From Candidatus Omnitrophota bacterium (GTDB lineage: Bacteria; Omnitrophota; Gorgyraeia; Gygaellales; Profunditerraquicolaceae): a DNA stretch of 20,692 bases. Made by a program: the position numbers and the translations under genes. The stretch lies in NCBI GenBank assembly GCA_016867175.1, contig VGKF01000003.1, forward strand, positions 1 to 20,692, written 5' to 3'. Shown piece by piece: positions 7,577 to 14,038 of the stretch; position 1 is the first letter of the stretch; each line of letters starts with the position of its first letter. The notes below the pieces were generated by a model, which saw only the letters and a list, made by a program, of their open reading frames with translations, searched no databases and had not been told where the DNA came from.

Positions 7577-8152
7577 CTAGCGCGCCTTTATTTTTACATT
7601 CAAGATAAAATCTACTACATCGTATCCGCCTATCGTCCTCATCTGCACTGAGCTTAATTCAAGGCTTGAGAAATCTTTAAAGAATAACGCGTCATTTTTC
7701 AGGTTTTCTATCAGCTTATTGACCAAAGACATCTCTTCTTTTTGAAGAGAGACTACTGAACCTTTAAGCGTGCATTCTTTAGAAGATAACACTGCCCCAT
7801 TGAACCATATCCCCGACGGAAGATCTGCGCTTAAACGGCTGAGTTTCTGCGCCCAGAGTATATATTTACTCTCCAGCTGCTTGACTATACGGCTATCCTG
7901 CGAAAATAGCTCGTATTCATTCCTGGCCTCGGAGAGTATCTTTCTCTCTGGTTCAAGGCTCCTCCATTTTCCGGTGAGTGAGTTTATTTGATAGCTCTTG
8001 AAAATAAATACACAAGCCAAACATAGATGCGTAAATAATAATAAGCCCAGGATCCATGGCATAAAATAGAGCGCCTGGTTAAAAACTTTTTCCTTTTCGG
8101 CTTTTCTCGCTTTATTCTTTAACTCTTCCGGAAGGAGGTTTATCTCTATCAT
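7577..8152 (-). CDS. pilN: Type IV pilus inner-membrane protein PilN
   Basis: Bitopic inner-membrane protein whose short cytoplasmic N-terminus binds PilM. The N-terminus MIEINLLPEELKNKARK contains the INLLPEE PilM-binding motif typical of PilN. One transmembrane segment lies around residues 28-50 (ALYFMPWILGLLLFTHLCLA), followed by a periplasmic domain with coiled-coil and ferredoxin-like character. The frame is open six codons further, to 8170, but the family N-terminus and the layout (pilM TAA, one base, ATG) support a start at 8152. Downstream pilO follows after 18 bases. Confidence 0.9.
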   Translation of the reverse strand: MIEINLLPEELKNKARKAEKEKVFNQALYFMPWILGLLLFTHLCLACVFIFKSYQINSLTGKWRSLEPERKILSEARNEYELFSQDSRIVKQLESKYILWAQKLSRLSADLPSGIWFNGAVLSSKECTLKGSVVSLQKEEMSLVNKLIENLKNDALFFKDFSSLELSSVQMRTIGGYDVVDFILNVKIKAR

Positions 8153-8153
8153 C

Positions 8154-9179
8154 TTAAGAATGCAGGGCAATGCCTATGGCTACGGCAAGCCGAGGAAGTT
8201 GCATCTTTATCTTTTGCGCGTCGACTTCTTCGGAGACCTTTATTTTCCTTAAGGGGTCCCAGTATTCTACTTCAATACCCAGGATATTTGCCAGGAGATC
8301 CTTAAAACCGGGGAAAATGCTGCCTGCGCCGCTTAAGAATATTTTTGCCACCGATAGCGTGCCCTGGCTTTCGTAATAATCAAAGGAGGTCCTTACCTCA
8401 GCGGCCAGACTGGAAAGCATAGACTCCAGGCCTTGAGTTATCTTCTGGGCCTTCTCTTTATCAGGACTGGTGAATTTTAATGCCTCTGCCGACTTAAAAT
8501 CTATCTCCAGCCCGTCTTCCAGTTTCTGAGTAAAATTATTTCCCGCTACCTGTATATCGCGGCTTAAATGAGGCATCCCTTCCTCCAAGATGCTGAGGTT
8601 ACTGAAGGAGGAGCCGATATTAAGCAGGGCGATAGATTTAGCCTGGGGGAGGTCTTCTTTTGTATAATTAAAATTAAAGGCATTGATTAAGGCTACGGAG
8701 TCGATATCGACATTACTGACGGAGAATCCTGCGGATTCTATTAATTTCAGGCGAGCAGCTAGGAAATCTTTCTTTATCGCCGCAAGCATTACCAGCATCT
8801 TATTATCCGCTAAATCTGATTTTAATATGGCCGCGTCTAAATTTACCTCAGAAACAGAAAAAGGTATATGCTTTTGCGCCTCAAATTTAAGTGACTGCGC
8901 AAGTTCTTGAGCAGTCATCTTGGGAAAATTTACATACCTGATAATTGTCGAAGGACCGCAAACTGATATATTTGCCTTTTTAATATTCTGGTCCTTTATT
9001 ATATTCTTTAAAATCGGCTCTAGGCCTGCCTGCAACGGCTCGATGCCTATTCTACATAATTCAACGCCCCCCTTAGTAAATCTTAATTTGGCGAACTTTA
9101 TAGCTGAAGTACCTATATCCAAGCCAAGGATAATCTTTTCTTTAGGTGACCCTATTTTTAAGGCTGGCATAAATTTCAT
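8154..9179 (-). CDS. pilM: Type IV pilus assembly ATPase-fold protein PilM
   Basis: Cytoplasmic actin/FtsA-like protein that binds the N-terminus of PilN and anchors the pilus alignment complex. The 341 residues show the actin-fold nucleotide signature LGLDIGTSAIKFAKL (~19-33), KFEAQKHIPFSVSEVNLD near 90-107 (a conserved PilM segment), a second phosphate-binding stretch ALLNIGSSFSNLSIL near 185-199, and FLSGAGSIFPGFKDLL near 282-297. The ATG at 9179 follows the preceding pilin-like stop after three bases (TAG AAT ATG); an internal ATG at 9170 is possible. It begins the classical pilMNOPQ order. Confidence 0.95.
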   Translation of the reverse strand: MKFMPALKIGSPKEKIILGLDIGTSAIKFAKLRFTKGGVELCRIGIEPLQAGLEPILKNIIKDQNIKKANISVCGPSTIIRYVNFPKMTAQELAQSLKFEAQKHIPFSVSEVNLDAAILKSDLADNKMLVMLAAIKKDFLAARLKLIESAGFSVSNVDIDSVALINAFNFNYTKEDLPQAKSIALLNIGSSFSNLSILEEGMPHLSRDIQVAGNNFTQKLEDGLEIDFKSAEALKFTSPDKEKAQKITQGLESMLSSLAAEVRTSFDYYESQGTLSVAKIFLSGAGSIFPGFKDLLANILGIEVEYWDPLRKIKVSEEVDAQKIKMQLPRLAVAIGIALHS

Positions 9180-9182
9180 ATT

Positions 9183-9467
9183 CTATATCTCGCGCCAAGA
9201 AACGATATCCCCGGTTAAATTAGTAAAGACAGGCGGCGTATAACTTTCTATTTGGTTAAAGGCCAGGCTTTTAACCTGCTCCAACACGTATTGCGCATCA
9301 GTCGCTGCTGTAAGCTCCTCTTTATTAGATTCATTTAAAAAGATACAGTTCACAAAGGTATAAAGAAGGGCGGTGATAGCAATAAGCAGTATCCCTGAAG
9401 TTAACATTACCTCAAGGAGCGTCAACCCAGCTTTTGATTGTTTATTACCTGCTGCGCGATAACCCAT
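9183..9467 (-). CDS. Minor pilin-like (PilV/pseudopilin-type) protein
   Basis: A ~94-residue prepilin. A short basic leader (GNKQSKAG) is followed by LTLLEVMLTSGILL, matching the prepilin peptidase site G|xTLxE with Glu at +5, and then one hydrophobic helix continuing to ALLYTF. The rest is a small domain without cysteine pairs beyond the helix. It is probably a minor pilin in the initiation or tip complex. I place the start at ATG 9467, one base after the upstream TAG, giving a 14-residue leader; a TTG at 9494 in the same frame would add nine residues and overlap the upstream gene. The exact minor-pilin class cannot be told from sequence. Confidence 0.75.
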   Translation of the reverse strand: MGYRAAGNKQSKAGLTLLEVMLTSGILLIAITALLYTFVNCIFLNESNKEELTAATDAQYVLEQVKSLAFNQIESYTPPVFTNLTGDIVSWREI

Positions 9468-9468
9468 A

Positions 9469-9885
9469 CTATTCTTTTTTGCTGCACTCCTCAAAGAGAA
9501 GCGAGCCTCCGGTTACTACGGTATAACTCATGCTTCCCGTAAGCTTGCACCTGGCAGGTATTGCCGAACAGCTGTAACTTGCAGGCTCAAGCCTCTGACA
9601 GCTGTAAATATACCCCTTTACCGGAGATTCGGCTATGTAGTTCTGGTCCAGATAACGGGGAGATGCCTTTACTAAAACAGAGAGGTTGGCGGGAAAAATA
9701 CCCTTATTATCCCTGGCGTAATTTTCAAACGCCGTAGAGATCATTTTTAGGGTGGTAAGAGCGCTTGATTCGTTCTGAGAAATACTTATCTTGATTACCT
9801 GCTCTATGGTAATCCTTAAAAGAAGCGCGGAAACAGCAATAACAATCATTACGGTAACTAAACTGCGCGCCTTATTATTTATCAT
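9469..9885 (-). CDS. Pilin-like protein with degenerate prepilin motif
   Basis: A 138-residue protein with a basic N-terminus (MINNKARS), a long hydrophobic helix (~8-24, LVTVMIVIAVSALLL) and a C-terminal domain with five cysteines. Residues ~40-75 (LKMISTAFENYARDNKGIFP) strongly resemble the alpha1-C segment and following loop of type IV pilins. It lacks both the Gly before the cleavage site and the Glu at +5: where G|FTLVE is expected it reads ARSLVTV. Loss of Glu5 is known for GspK-type tip pseudopilins, but this protein is too short to be a typical GspK. It is the first gene after the 9933-9960 promoter and its TAG abuts the next pilin-like gene, so it is part of the pil operon. The function is inferred. 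Confidence 0.7.
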   Translation of the reverse strand: MINNKARSLVTVMIVIAVSALLLRITIEQVIKISISQNESSALTTLKMISTAFENYARDNKGIFPANLSVLVKASPRYLDQNYIAESPVKGYIYSCQRLEPASYSCSAIPARCKLTGSMSYTVVTGGSLLFEECSKKE

Positions 9886-9932
9886 ATCCTTACGTTTATC
9901 CTAACTTGGCTTGCCTTAATCGGATACAATAA

Positions 9933-9960
9933 ATTCTAACATAAAAATAGCTTTTCGCAA
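9933..9960 (-). promoter_or_regulatory. Promoter candidate for the minor pilin-pilMNOPQ operon
   Basis: Minus-strand TTGCGA (9960-9955), a 16-base spacer and TAGAAT (9938-9933), just downstream of the pilA terminator and ~45 bases before the first minor pilin-like ATG. The -10 box has one mismatch and the spacing is acceptable. The terminator upstream makes an independent promoter here likely. Confidence 0.55.
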
Positions 9961-9978
9961 GGGAAATGTAGAGAAAAT

Positions 9979-10022
9979 AAAAAAATGGGGGCGCCTCTAA
10001 AAAATAGAAACGTCCCCATTTT
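9979..10022 (-). terminator. Intrinsic terminator of pilA
   Basis: On the minus strand AAAATGGGG-A-CG (10022-10011) pairs with CG-C-CCCCATTTT (9993-9982), a 12-position stem with one mismatch. The loop is 17 bases and a run of seven T residues follows (9985-9979). It lies 18 bases after the pilA stop, the classical rho-independent pattern, and separates abundant pilA mRNA from the downstream assembly operon. Confidence 0.85.
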
Positions 10023-10040
10023 ATAAAAACTGCAGATATT

Positions 10041-10496
10041 TTAGAGTGCGGGAAACACAATACAAGCCGCTTGGCTTGCCGGAGTTGATCCAGCAGCATC
10101 AACCCTGACTACGCCATCTGAACCTACGCAGAAAGAACGCACGCCAGTAACATTAGGGGTCTGAGGTGCGGCATAAGTAAAGAAATCAGCAGCCAAACCC
10201 GTTCCTCCCATCCCATAGATGTAGCCGCTCTTGGTGCAAGTCGCAGTAGCGCATCCTATCGTATTATCAATATACGGAGGATTTGCACTGCCTAAAGCAT
10301 TTAACGTTAGAGGTAATGCGCCGGTCGCAGACCAGAAACTCTGCGCAACCGTAGAAAGAGTATGGACATTAGAGATTGCTGCGCCTTCATTAGCATTCAA
10401 GCGCGCACGCAGCAGGTTAGGTATAGCTATAGCCGCCAGTAATGCGATAATAGCTACTACAATCATGATTTCAACGAGTGTAAAACCTTTCTTCAT
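10041..10496 (-). CDS. pilA: Major type IV pilin PilA
   Basis: Structural subunit of the type IV pilus. The 151-residue precursor has the minimal leader MKKG, the prepilin peptidase site G|FTLVE with Glu5, and an alpha1-N helix (MIVVAIIALLAAIAIPNL) ending in LLRARLNANEGAAISN. Four cysteines in the globular part (GCATATC around 81-87; FC near 122; AAC near 145) could form two disulfides. Translation has a strong AAAGGAGGT ribosome-binding site nine bases before the ATG, part of which can pair with the preceding ATACCT. Its own promoter, a ~140-base leader and a terminator suit high, separately controlled expression. Homologues with the same N-terminus occur widely, including in Geobacter-like and PVC-related lineages. 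Confidence 0.95.
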   Translation of the reverse strand: MKKGFTLVEIMIVVAIIALLAAIAIPNLLRARLNANEGAAISNVHTLSTVAQSFWSATGALPLTLNALGSANPPYIDNTIGCATATCTKSGYIYGMGGTGLAADFFTYAAPQTPNVTGVRSFCVGSDGVVRVDAAGSTPASQAACIVFPAL

Positions 10497-10502
10497 GTTG
10501 TA

Positions 10503-10522
10503 ATACCTCCTTTCTAAGGTAT
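10503..10522 (-). promoter_or_regulatory. Hairpin over the pilA ribosome-binding site
   Basis: In the mRNA, ATACCT (10522-10517) can pair perfectly with AGGTAT (10508-10503), with an eight-base loop. The 3' arm contains the end of the AGGAGG Shine-Dalgarno (10511-10506), so the hairpin would partly mask it. Six base pairs are modest; it could be a translation control element or chance. Confidence 0.4.
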
Positions 10523-10533
10523 GATTGACTATT

Positions 10534-10620
10534 ACGCTTTTTGTTTAACCCCTTGTTTTTTTAATCGGATAAATTAGAGCCTGGTTTTCTTTTTACGCAA
10601 GAGGCCTAACCTTAAAGCGT
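10534..10620 (-). promoter_or_regulatory. Structured 5' leader of pilA mRNA (candidate)
   Basis: The leader between the pilA promoter and start (~140 bases) has no ATG and contains nested complementary segments. ACGCTTT (10620-10614) pairs with AAAGCGT (10540-10534), 7 bp. Inside it, TTAGGCCT (10609-10602) pairs with AGGC-T-CTAA (10582-10574), 8 bp with one bulge. The loop of the inner stem contains a second GCGT (10598-10595) that could compete for the ACGC arm. I do not recognise a known riboswitch consensus; the c-di-GMP-I core was looked for and not found. Confidence 0.4.
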
Positions 10621-10645
10621 TGTCTGCCTTATAGTTAACTTATTC

Positions 10646-10674
10646 TTTATATCACCTCCTTTCTACTTTGTCAA
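10646..10674 (-). promoter_or_regulatory. Strong sigma70-type promoter of pilA
   Basis: Minus-strand TTGACA (10674-10669, perfect -35), a 17-base spacer and TATAAA (10651-10646), with TG one base before the -10 (extended -10). It is the best promoter match in the window. The start would be near 10639, giving a ~140-base leader. The spacer contains an unusual Shine-Dalgarno-like sequence (see findings). Confidence 0.8.
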
Positions 10675-10689
10675 GAAGTTTCATTAATG

Positions 10690-10768
10690 AAAAATAAAAA
10701 ACCTATCCCCCTTTCGCCTGATAACAGGCTGCCTTAATCTTTTATATATGTTAAGGCTGGAGAATAGG
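10690..10768 (-). ncRNA. Three-way-junction RNA ending in a U-tract: terminator, attenuator or sRNA 3' end
   Basis: Read on the minus strand, CCTATTCTCC (10768-10759) pairs over ten positions with GGGGGATAGG (10711-10702), counting G-U pairs. It encloses two perfect hairpins: GCCTTAA/TTAAGGC (10757-10751 with 10737-10731, 13-base loop) and GCCTG-TTAT-CAGGC (10729-10716). TTTTTTATTTTT (10701-10690) follows at once. At the least this is an elaborate intrinsic terminator for the upstream nucleotide-sugar cassette, 120 bases past its last stop. A promoter-like pair at 10852-10880 makes a separate ~155-base RNA possible. No known RNA family is recognised. Confidence 0.6.
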
Positions 10769-10851
10769 TATCTTTCTAACGTCTTCTTTAGTTTTATTTA
10801 TAAAAACAGTCCTATTTACCTCTTTATCCCCGGCCTAAACCCTTCTTTTAA

Positions 10852-10880
10852 AGTATAGCATATAGCTACACTAATTACAA
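10852..10880 (-). promoter_or_regulatory. Promoter candidate upstream of the three-way-junction RNA
   Basis: Minus-strand TTGTAA (10880-10875), 17-base spacer, TATACT (10857-10852), starting eight bases after the last nucleotide-sugar gene. The -10 is good and the -35 matches four of six. Transcription from here would run into the structured element ending at 10690. The only ATG-initiated frame nearby is eight codons, so the product would be noncoding. Confidence 0.4.
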
Positions 10881-10887
10881 GCCGCTC

Positions 10888-11829
10888 CTATGCCGAGTCT
10901 AGCCTAAGCCAATCTATGGTCTTAACTAGCCCCTCTTTAAGCTCTACCTTGGGCTGCCATTTAAGGAACTTCCTGGCCTTTGATATATCCGGCCTCCTTT
11001 GTTTAGGGTCATCCTTGGGCAAGGGTTTAAAGATTATCCCGCTTCTAGAGTTATTTAATTTCAATATTAATCTGGCCAGCGCCATTACGGTAAACTCGCG
11101 GGGATTGCCTATATTAATCGGCTGGTTTAAGCCGGAGAGCATAAGTTTGTAGATACCCTCGATCAGATCGCTGACATAACAGAAAGAACGACTCTGCTGC
11201 CCTTTGCCGTAAATAGTAATAGGCTTATTATGCAGCACCTGATAGATAAAATTAGGCACCACTCTGCCATCGCTAATTCTCATGCGCGGGCCATAAGTAT
11301 TGAAGATGCGCACAATCTTAGTATCTATCCTATGGACTCTAAAATAGGCCATTGTCATGGCCTCGGCAAAACGTTTTGCTTCGTCATAACAGCCACGCAC
11401 GCCTACGGGATTGACATTCCCCCAGTATTCCTCCGGCTGCGGATGCACCAGCGGATCTCCGTAGATCTCGGAGGTGGAGGCAAGCAGGAATACTGCCCTT
11501 TTATCTTTAGCCAGGCCCAGGGCGTTATGTGTGCCTAAAGAGCCTACCTTTAAAGTCTGGATAGGGAATTTAAGATAATCATCCGGAGAGGCAGGAGAGG
11601 CAAAATGCAGAACGTAATCCAGCTTCCCTTTTATATTAATGAATTTGGCGACATTATGATTTATGAAGGTAAAATCCTTGTTTTTAAATAAGTGTTTGAT
11701 ATTGCAAGGGCTTCCAGTAATGATATTATCCATGCAGATAACCTTAAAGCCCTCCCCTATCAGTTTATCGCAAAGGTGAGAGCCTAGAAATCCTGCGCCG
11801 CCGGTAATAAAGGCCGTCTTCTTAGACAT
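10888..11829 (-). CDS. uxs: UDP-glucuronate decarboxylase (UDP-xylose synthase), SDR family
   Basis: NAD-dependent short-chain (extended SDR) enzyme that decarboxylates UDP-glucuronate to UDP-xylose. The 313 residues show the Rossmann motif TGGAGFLGSH (9-18), the catalytic set STSEIYG (118-124, Glu121) and Y148-x3-K152 in RGCYDEAKR, and the UXS-typical block HPQPEEYWGNVNPVGVRGCY (129-148). That block distinguishes UXS from UDP-glucose 4-epimerases and dTDP-glucose dehydratases. The later RIFNTYGPRM and QSRSFCYVSDL segments are also family-typical. It overlaps the preceding epimerase by eight bases and is the last gene of the cassette. Its substrate would come from the Ugd encoded at the head of the same cassette. 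Confidence 0.9.
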   Translation of the reverse strand: MSKKTAFITGGAGFLGSHLCDKLIGEGFKVICMDNIITGSPCNIKHLFKNKDFTFINHNVAKFINIKGKLDYVLHFASPASPDDYLKFPIQTLKVGSLGTHNALGLAKDKRAVFLLASTSEIYGDPLVHPQPEEYWGNVNPVGVRGCYDEAKRFAEAMTMAYFRVHRIDTKIVRIFNTYGPRMRISDGRVVPNFIYQVLHNKPITIYGKGQQSRSFCYVSDLIEGIYKLMLSGLNQPINIGNPREFTVMALARLILKLNNSRSGIIFKPLPKDDPKQRRPDISKARKFLKWQPKVELKEGLVKTIDWLRLDSA

Positions 11830-12757
11830 TTTCTTTAAAATACTCCAGTGTTAATTTTAAGCCATTAATAAAATCCACCTTCGGCCTGAATCCCAGGATA
11901 TTTTTTGATTTTGAAAGGTCTGCTAAAGTCCTAAAGACATCTCCCGGACGCTTCTTTAAGAATACCGGTTTTATATTTAGACTCATGAGCCTGTTTAATA
12001 TTTTGACTAAATCCAGGATGTTATAATCCAGGCCAGCGGCAATATTAAATACCTCTCCCCTTAAATTAGTCTTTGTAGCTGCCAGCAGATTGGCCTGGAC
12101 CACATTCTGGATATAGGTGAAATCGCGCGATTGCCTTCCGTTACCGTATATGGGAGGCCTTTGGTCCTTTAACATGCAAGAGATGAACTTAGGTATCACT
12201 ACTGCGTATTCGTCATCAGCAGATTGCCTGGGGCCAAAGACATTAAAATAACGCAAGGATACCGTAGGTAACCCATAATGACAGCTGAACATCTTGCAAT
12301 AATGCTCTCCTGTTAATTTTGTAAGGGCATAAGGAGAGATGGGCCCGGGTAAAAAGTTTTCTTTTTCCGGGAAATTATTTACATCGCCGTAAATAGAACT
12401 TGAGGATGCAAAGACAAAAACCTTTGTTTTGTTTTTTAGCGCTGCCTCCAAGAGATTCAGCGTCCCCTGTATATTTACTTCATTGTATTCTCCCGGGTTT
12501 AAAAGCGACTTAGGCACGCTCCTTAATGCTGCCTGATGCAGGATAGAATCTATGCCTTTTGTAGCTTTTATACAAGCGCTCTTAGAGCGTATATCCGCCT
12601 TTATTAAATCTATGCGTCCGGATATGCCAGCCAGATTCTCCTTTCTGCCGCTTGAGAAGTTATCCATTACCCGCACAAAATGCCTCTTGGCGACTAAGGC
12701 CTCTGTGATATGCGAACCAATGAACCCCGCCCCTCCGGTAACCAGGAACCTGCTCAT
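11822..12757 (-). CDS. NAD-dependent nucleotide-sugar 4-epimerase (WbpP/TviC-like)
   Basis: Extended SDR enzyme of 311 residues. The Rossmann motif TGGAGFIGSH is at 7-16; the catalytic Ser/Tyr/Lys are in ASSSSIYG (118-124) and SPYALTK (Y143, K147). The segment ALRSVPKSLLNPGEYNEVNI (77-96) resembles the WbpP/TviC group, which epimerises UDP-GlcNAc or UDP-GlcNAcA at C4, more than GalE. FNVFGPRQ and GRQSRDFTYI are general SDR epimerase signatures. The gene directly follows a WbpA/TviB-type dehydrogenase (ATGA overlap), so the likely reaction is UDP-GlcNAcA to UDP-GalNAcA; UDP-glucose or UDP-glucuronate epimerisation cannot be excluded. It overlaps uxs by eight bases. Confidence 0.82.
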   Translation of the reverse strand: MSRFLVTGGAGFIGSHITEALVAKRHFVRVMDNFSSGRKENLAGISGRIDLIKADIRSKSACIKATKGIDSILHQAALRSVPKSLLNPGEYNEVNIQGTLNLLEAALKNKTKVFVFASSSSIYGDVNNFPEKENFLPGPISPYALTKLTGEHYCKMFSCHYGLPTVSLRYFNVFGPRQSADDEYAVVIPKFISCMLKDQRPPIYGNGRQSRDFTYIQNVVQANLLAATKTNLRGEVFNIAAGLDYNILDLVKILNRLMSLNIKPVFLKKRPGDVFRTLADLSKSKNILGFRPKVDFINGLKLTLEYFKENV

Positions 12758-14037
12758 AGCCTGTGCACCTTTATGTTTTTGATACCCTTGTAGACGTTAC
12801 GGGTGTCAAAGATTAGCCTTGAGTTCTTTAAGATAAATTTATAATCGAGTGTGGAGTGTTCCGTAGCAATAATTACGCAGGAGAATTGAGCCAGATTTAC
12901 GCTATTTAAGACGATGGATTTAAGATCGATATGGCCCAACTTAAGGTAGGGGATCAAGGGGTCATAATATGACACCGAGTAACCGGACTTTCCAAGCAGC
13001 TCGATTATATCGATAGCAGGAGACTTCCTTAGGTCTTTTATATTTTTTTTATAGGTAACCCCCACGACTAAGACATTTTTAGCTGATTTTTCTTTTTCTA
13101 AGATATGGCCTAAGCGGCTGACTATATAGTCGGGCATATGCGAGACAATCCCGGAGGCAAGCTTAATGAAACGCGAGCTAAAACCATGGTGCCTGGCCTT
13201 CCAATATAGATAAAGGGGATCCTTGGGTATGCAATGCCCGCCTACCCCAGGGCCAGGATAAAACGGCATAAAGCCAAAGGGCTTGCTCTTGGCTGCCTCA
13301 ATGATCTCCCAGATATCAATCCCTATCTTATGGGCCATCATTGCCATCTCATCGATCAGGCCTATATTAACCAGGCGGAAGGTATTCTCAAGCAGCTTTA
13401 CTGCCTCTGCTACCTTTGCCGAGGAGACGGGAACGACTTTTTTGATTATTTGCTGATACAGCAAGGTTGCCAAGAAAGTTGCTTCTTTATTTATCCCTCC
13501 CACTACCTTGGGTATAGCCTCGACCGGATAATCCTTGTTGCCCGGGTCAATCCTTTCCGGAGAAAAACAAAGATAAAAATCTTTTCCGTGGCGCATCCTC
13601 TCCCTTTGTAACAAAGGCAAGATCACCTCTTCCGTAGTCCCTGGATAAGTAGTGCTTTCTAATACCACAAGGCTACCGGCCTTCATATTCTTTGAGATGG
13701 ATTTTACCGCCTCTTTGATATAGGAGATATCCGGAGAGTATCTTGTCTTTAAGGGAGTTGGCACGCATATAAGAATGACATCGGCCTGTCCCAGGATACT
13801 AAAGTTATCGTAGGCAAGGAACTTTTTTGAAACAATGACCCTCTTTAGCTCAGCGGCGCTGACATCGGTGATATAGGACTGCCTTTTTTTAAGGCGCTCA
13901 ATCCTCTCTCTATCCACGTCCAAGCCCAGGACCGAGAAGCCTTTTTTGGCAAAGGCAATGGCTAAGGGCAGGCCCACATAGCCTAAGCCCACTACGGCAA
14001 TCTTTGCTTTCTTAGACTTGATCTTTTCTAAAAGCAT
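12754..14037 (-). CDS. Nucleotide-sugar 6-dehydrogenase, WbpA/TviB type (UDP-N-acetylhexosamine)
   Basis: Two-step NAD-dependent oxidation of C6 of a UDP-N-acetylhexosamine to the uronic acid. The 427 residues have the N-terminal NAD motif VVGLGYVGLP (15-24), ESTTYPGTTEE (127-137), FSPERIDPGN (158-167) and the catalytic Cys269 in GPGVGGHCIPKDPLYL. The GHCIP form with ESTTYPGTTEE marks the UDP-GlcNAc/ManNAc dehydrogenase branch (WbpA, WecC, TviB), distinct from the GSCFPKD form of UDP-glucose dehydrogenase in the next gene. The ATG lies one base after the ugd stop (TAG, C, ATG), and the end overlaps the epimerase start as ATGA. Precise hexosamine specificity is inferred. Confidence 0.88.
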   Translation of the reverse strand: MLLEKIKSKKAKIAVVGLGYVGLPLAIAFAKKGFSVLGLDVDRERIERLKKRQSYITDVSAAELKRVIVSKKFLAYDNFSILGQADVILICVPTPLKTRYSPDISYIKEAVKSISKNMKAGSLVVLESTTYPGTTEEVILPLLQRERMRHGKDFYLCFSPERIDPGNKDYPVEAIPKVVGGINKEATFLATLLYQQIIKKVVPVSSAKVAEAVKLLENTFRLVNIGLIDEMAMMAHKIGIDIWEIIEAAKSKPFGFMPFYPGPGVGGHCIPKDPLYLYWKARHHGFSSRFIKLASGIVSHMPDYIVSRLGHILEKEKSAKNVLVVGVTYKKNIKDLRKSPAIDIIELLGKSGYSVSYYDPLIPYLKLGHIDLKSIVLNSVNLAQFSCVIIATEHSTLDYKFILKNSRLIFDTRNVYKGIKNIKVHRL

Positions 14038-14038
14038 G

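Noticed and set aside
9896..10102. 68-codon minus-strand open frame across the end of pilA
   Set aside because: It overlaps pilA and its terminator in another frame and has no ribosome-binding site or motif.
10497..10640. c-di-GMP-I (GEMM) riboswitch in the pilA leader
   Set aside because: The conserved core (GGCAAACC, a GNRA hairpin, then ACGCAAAGCC) is not present, although the context made it worth checking.
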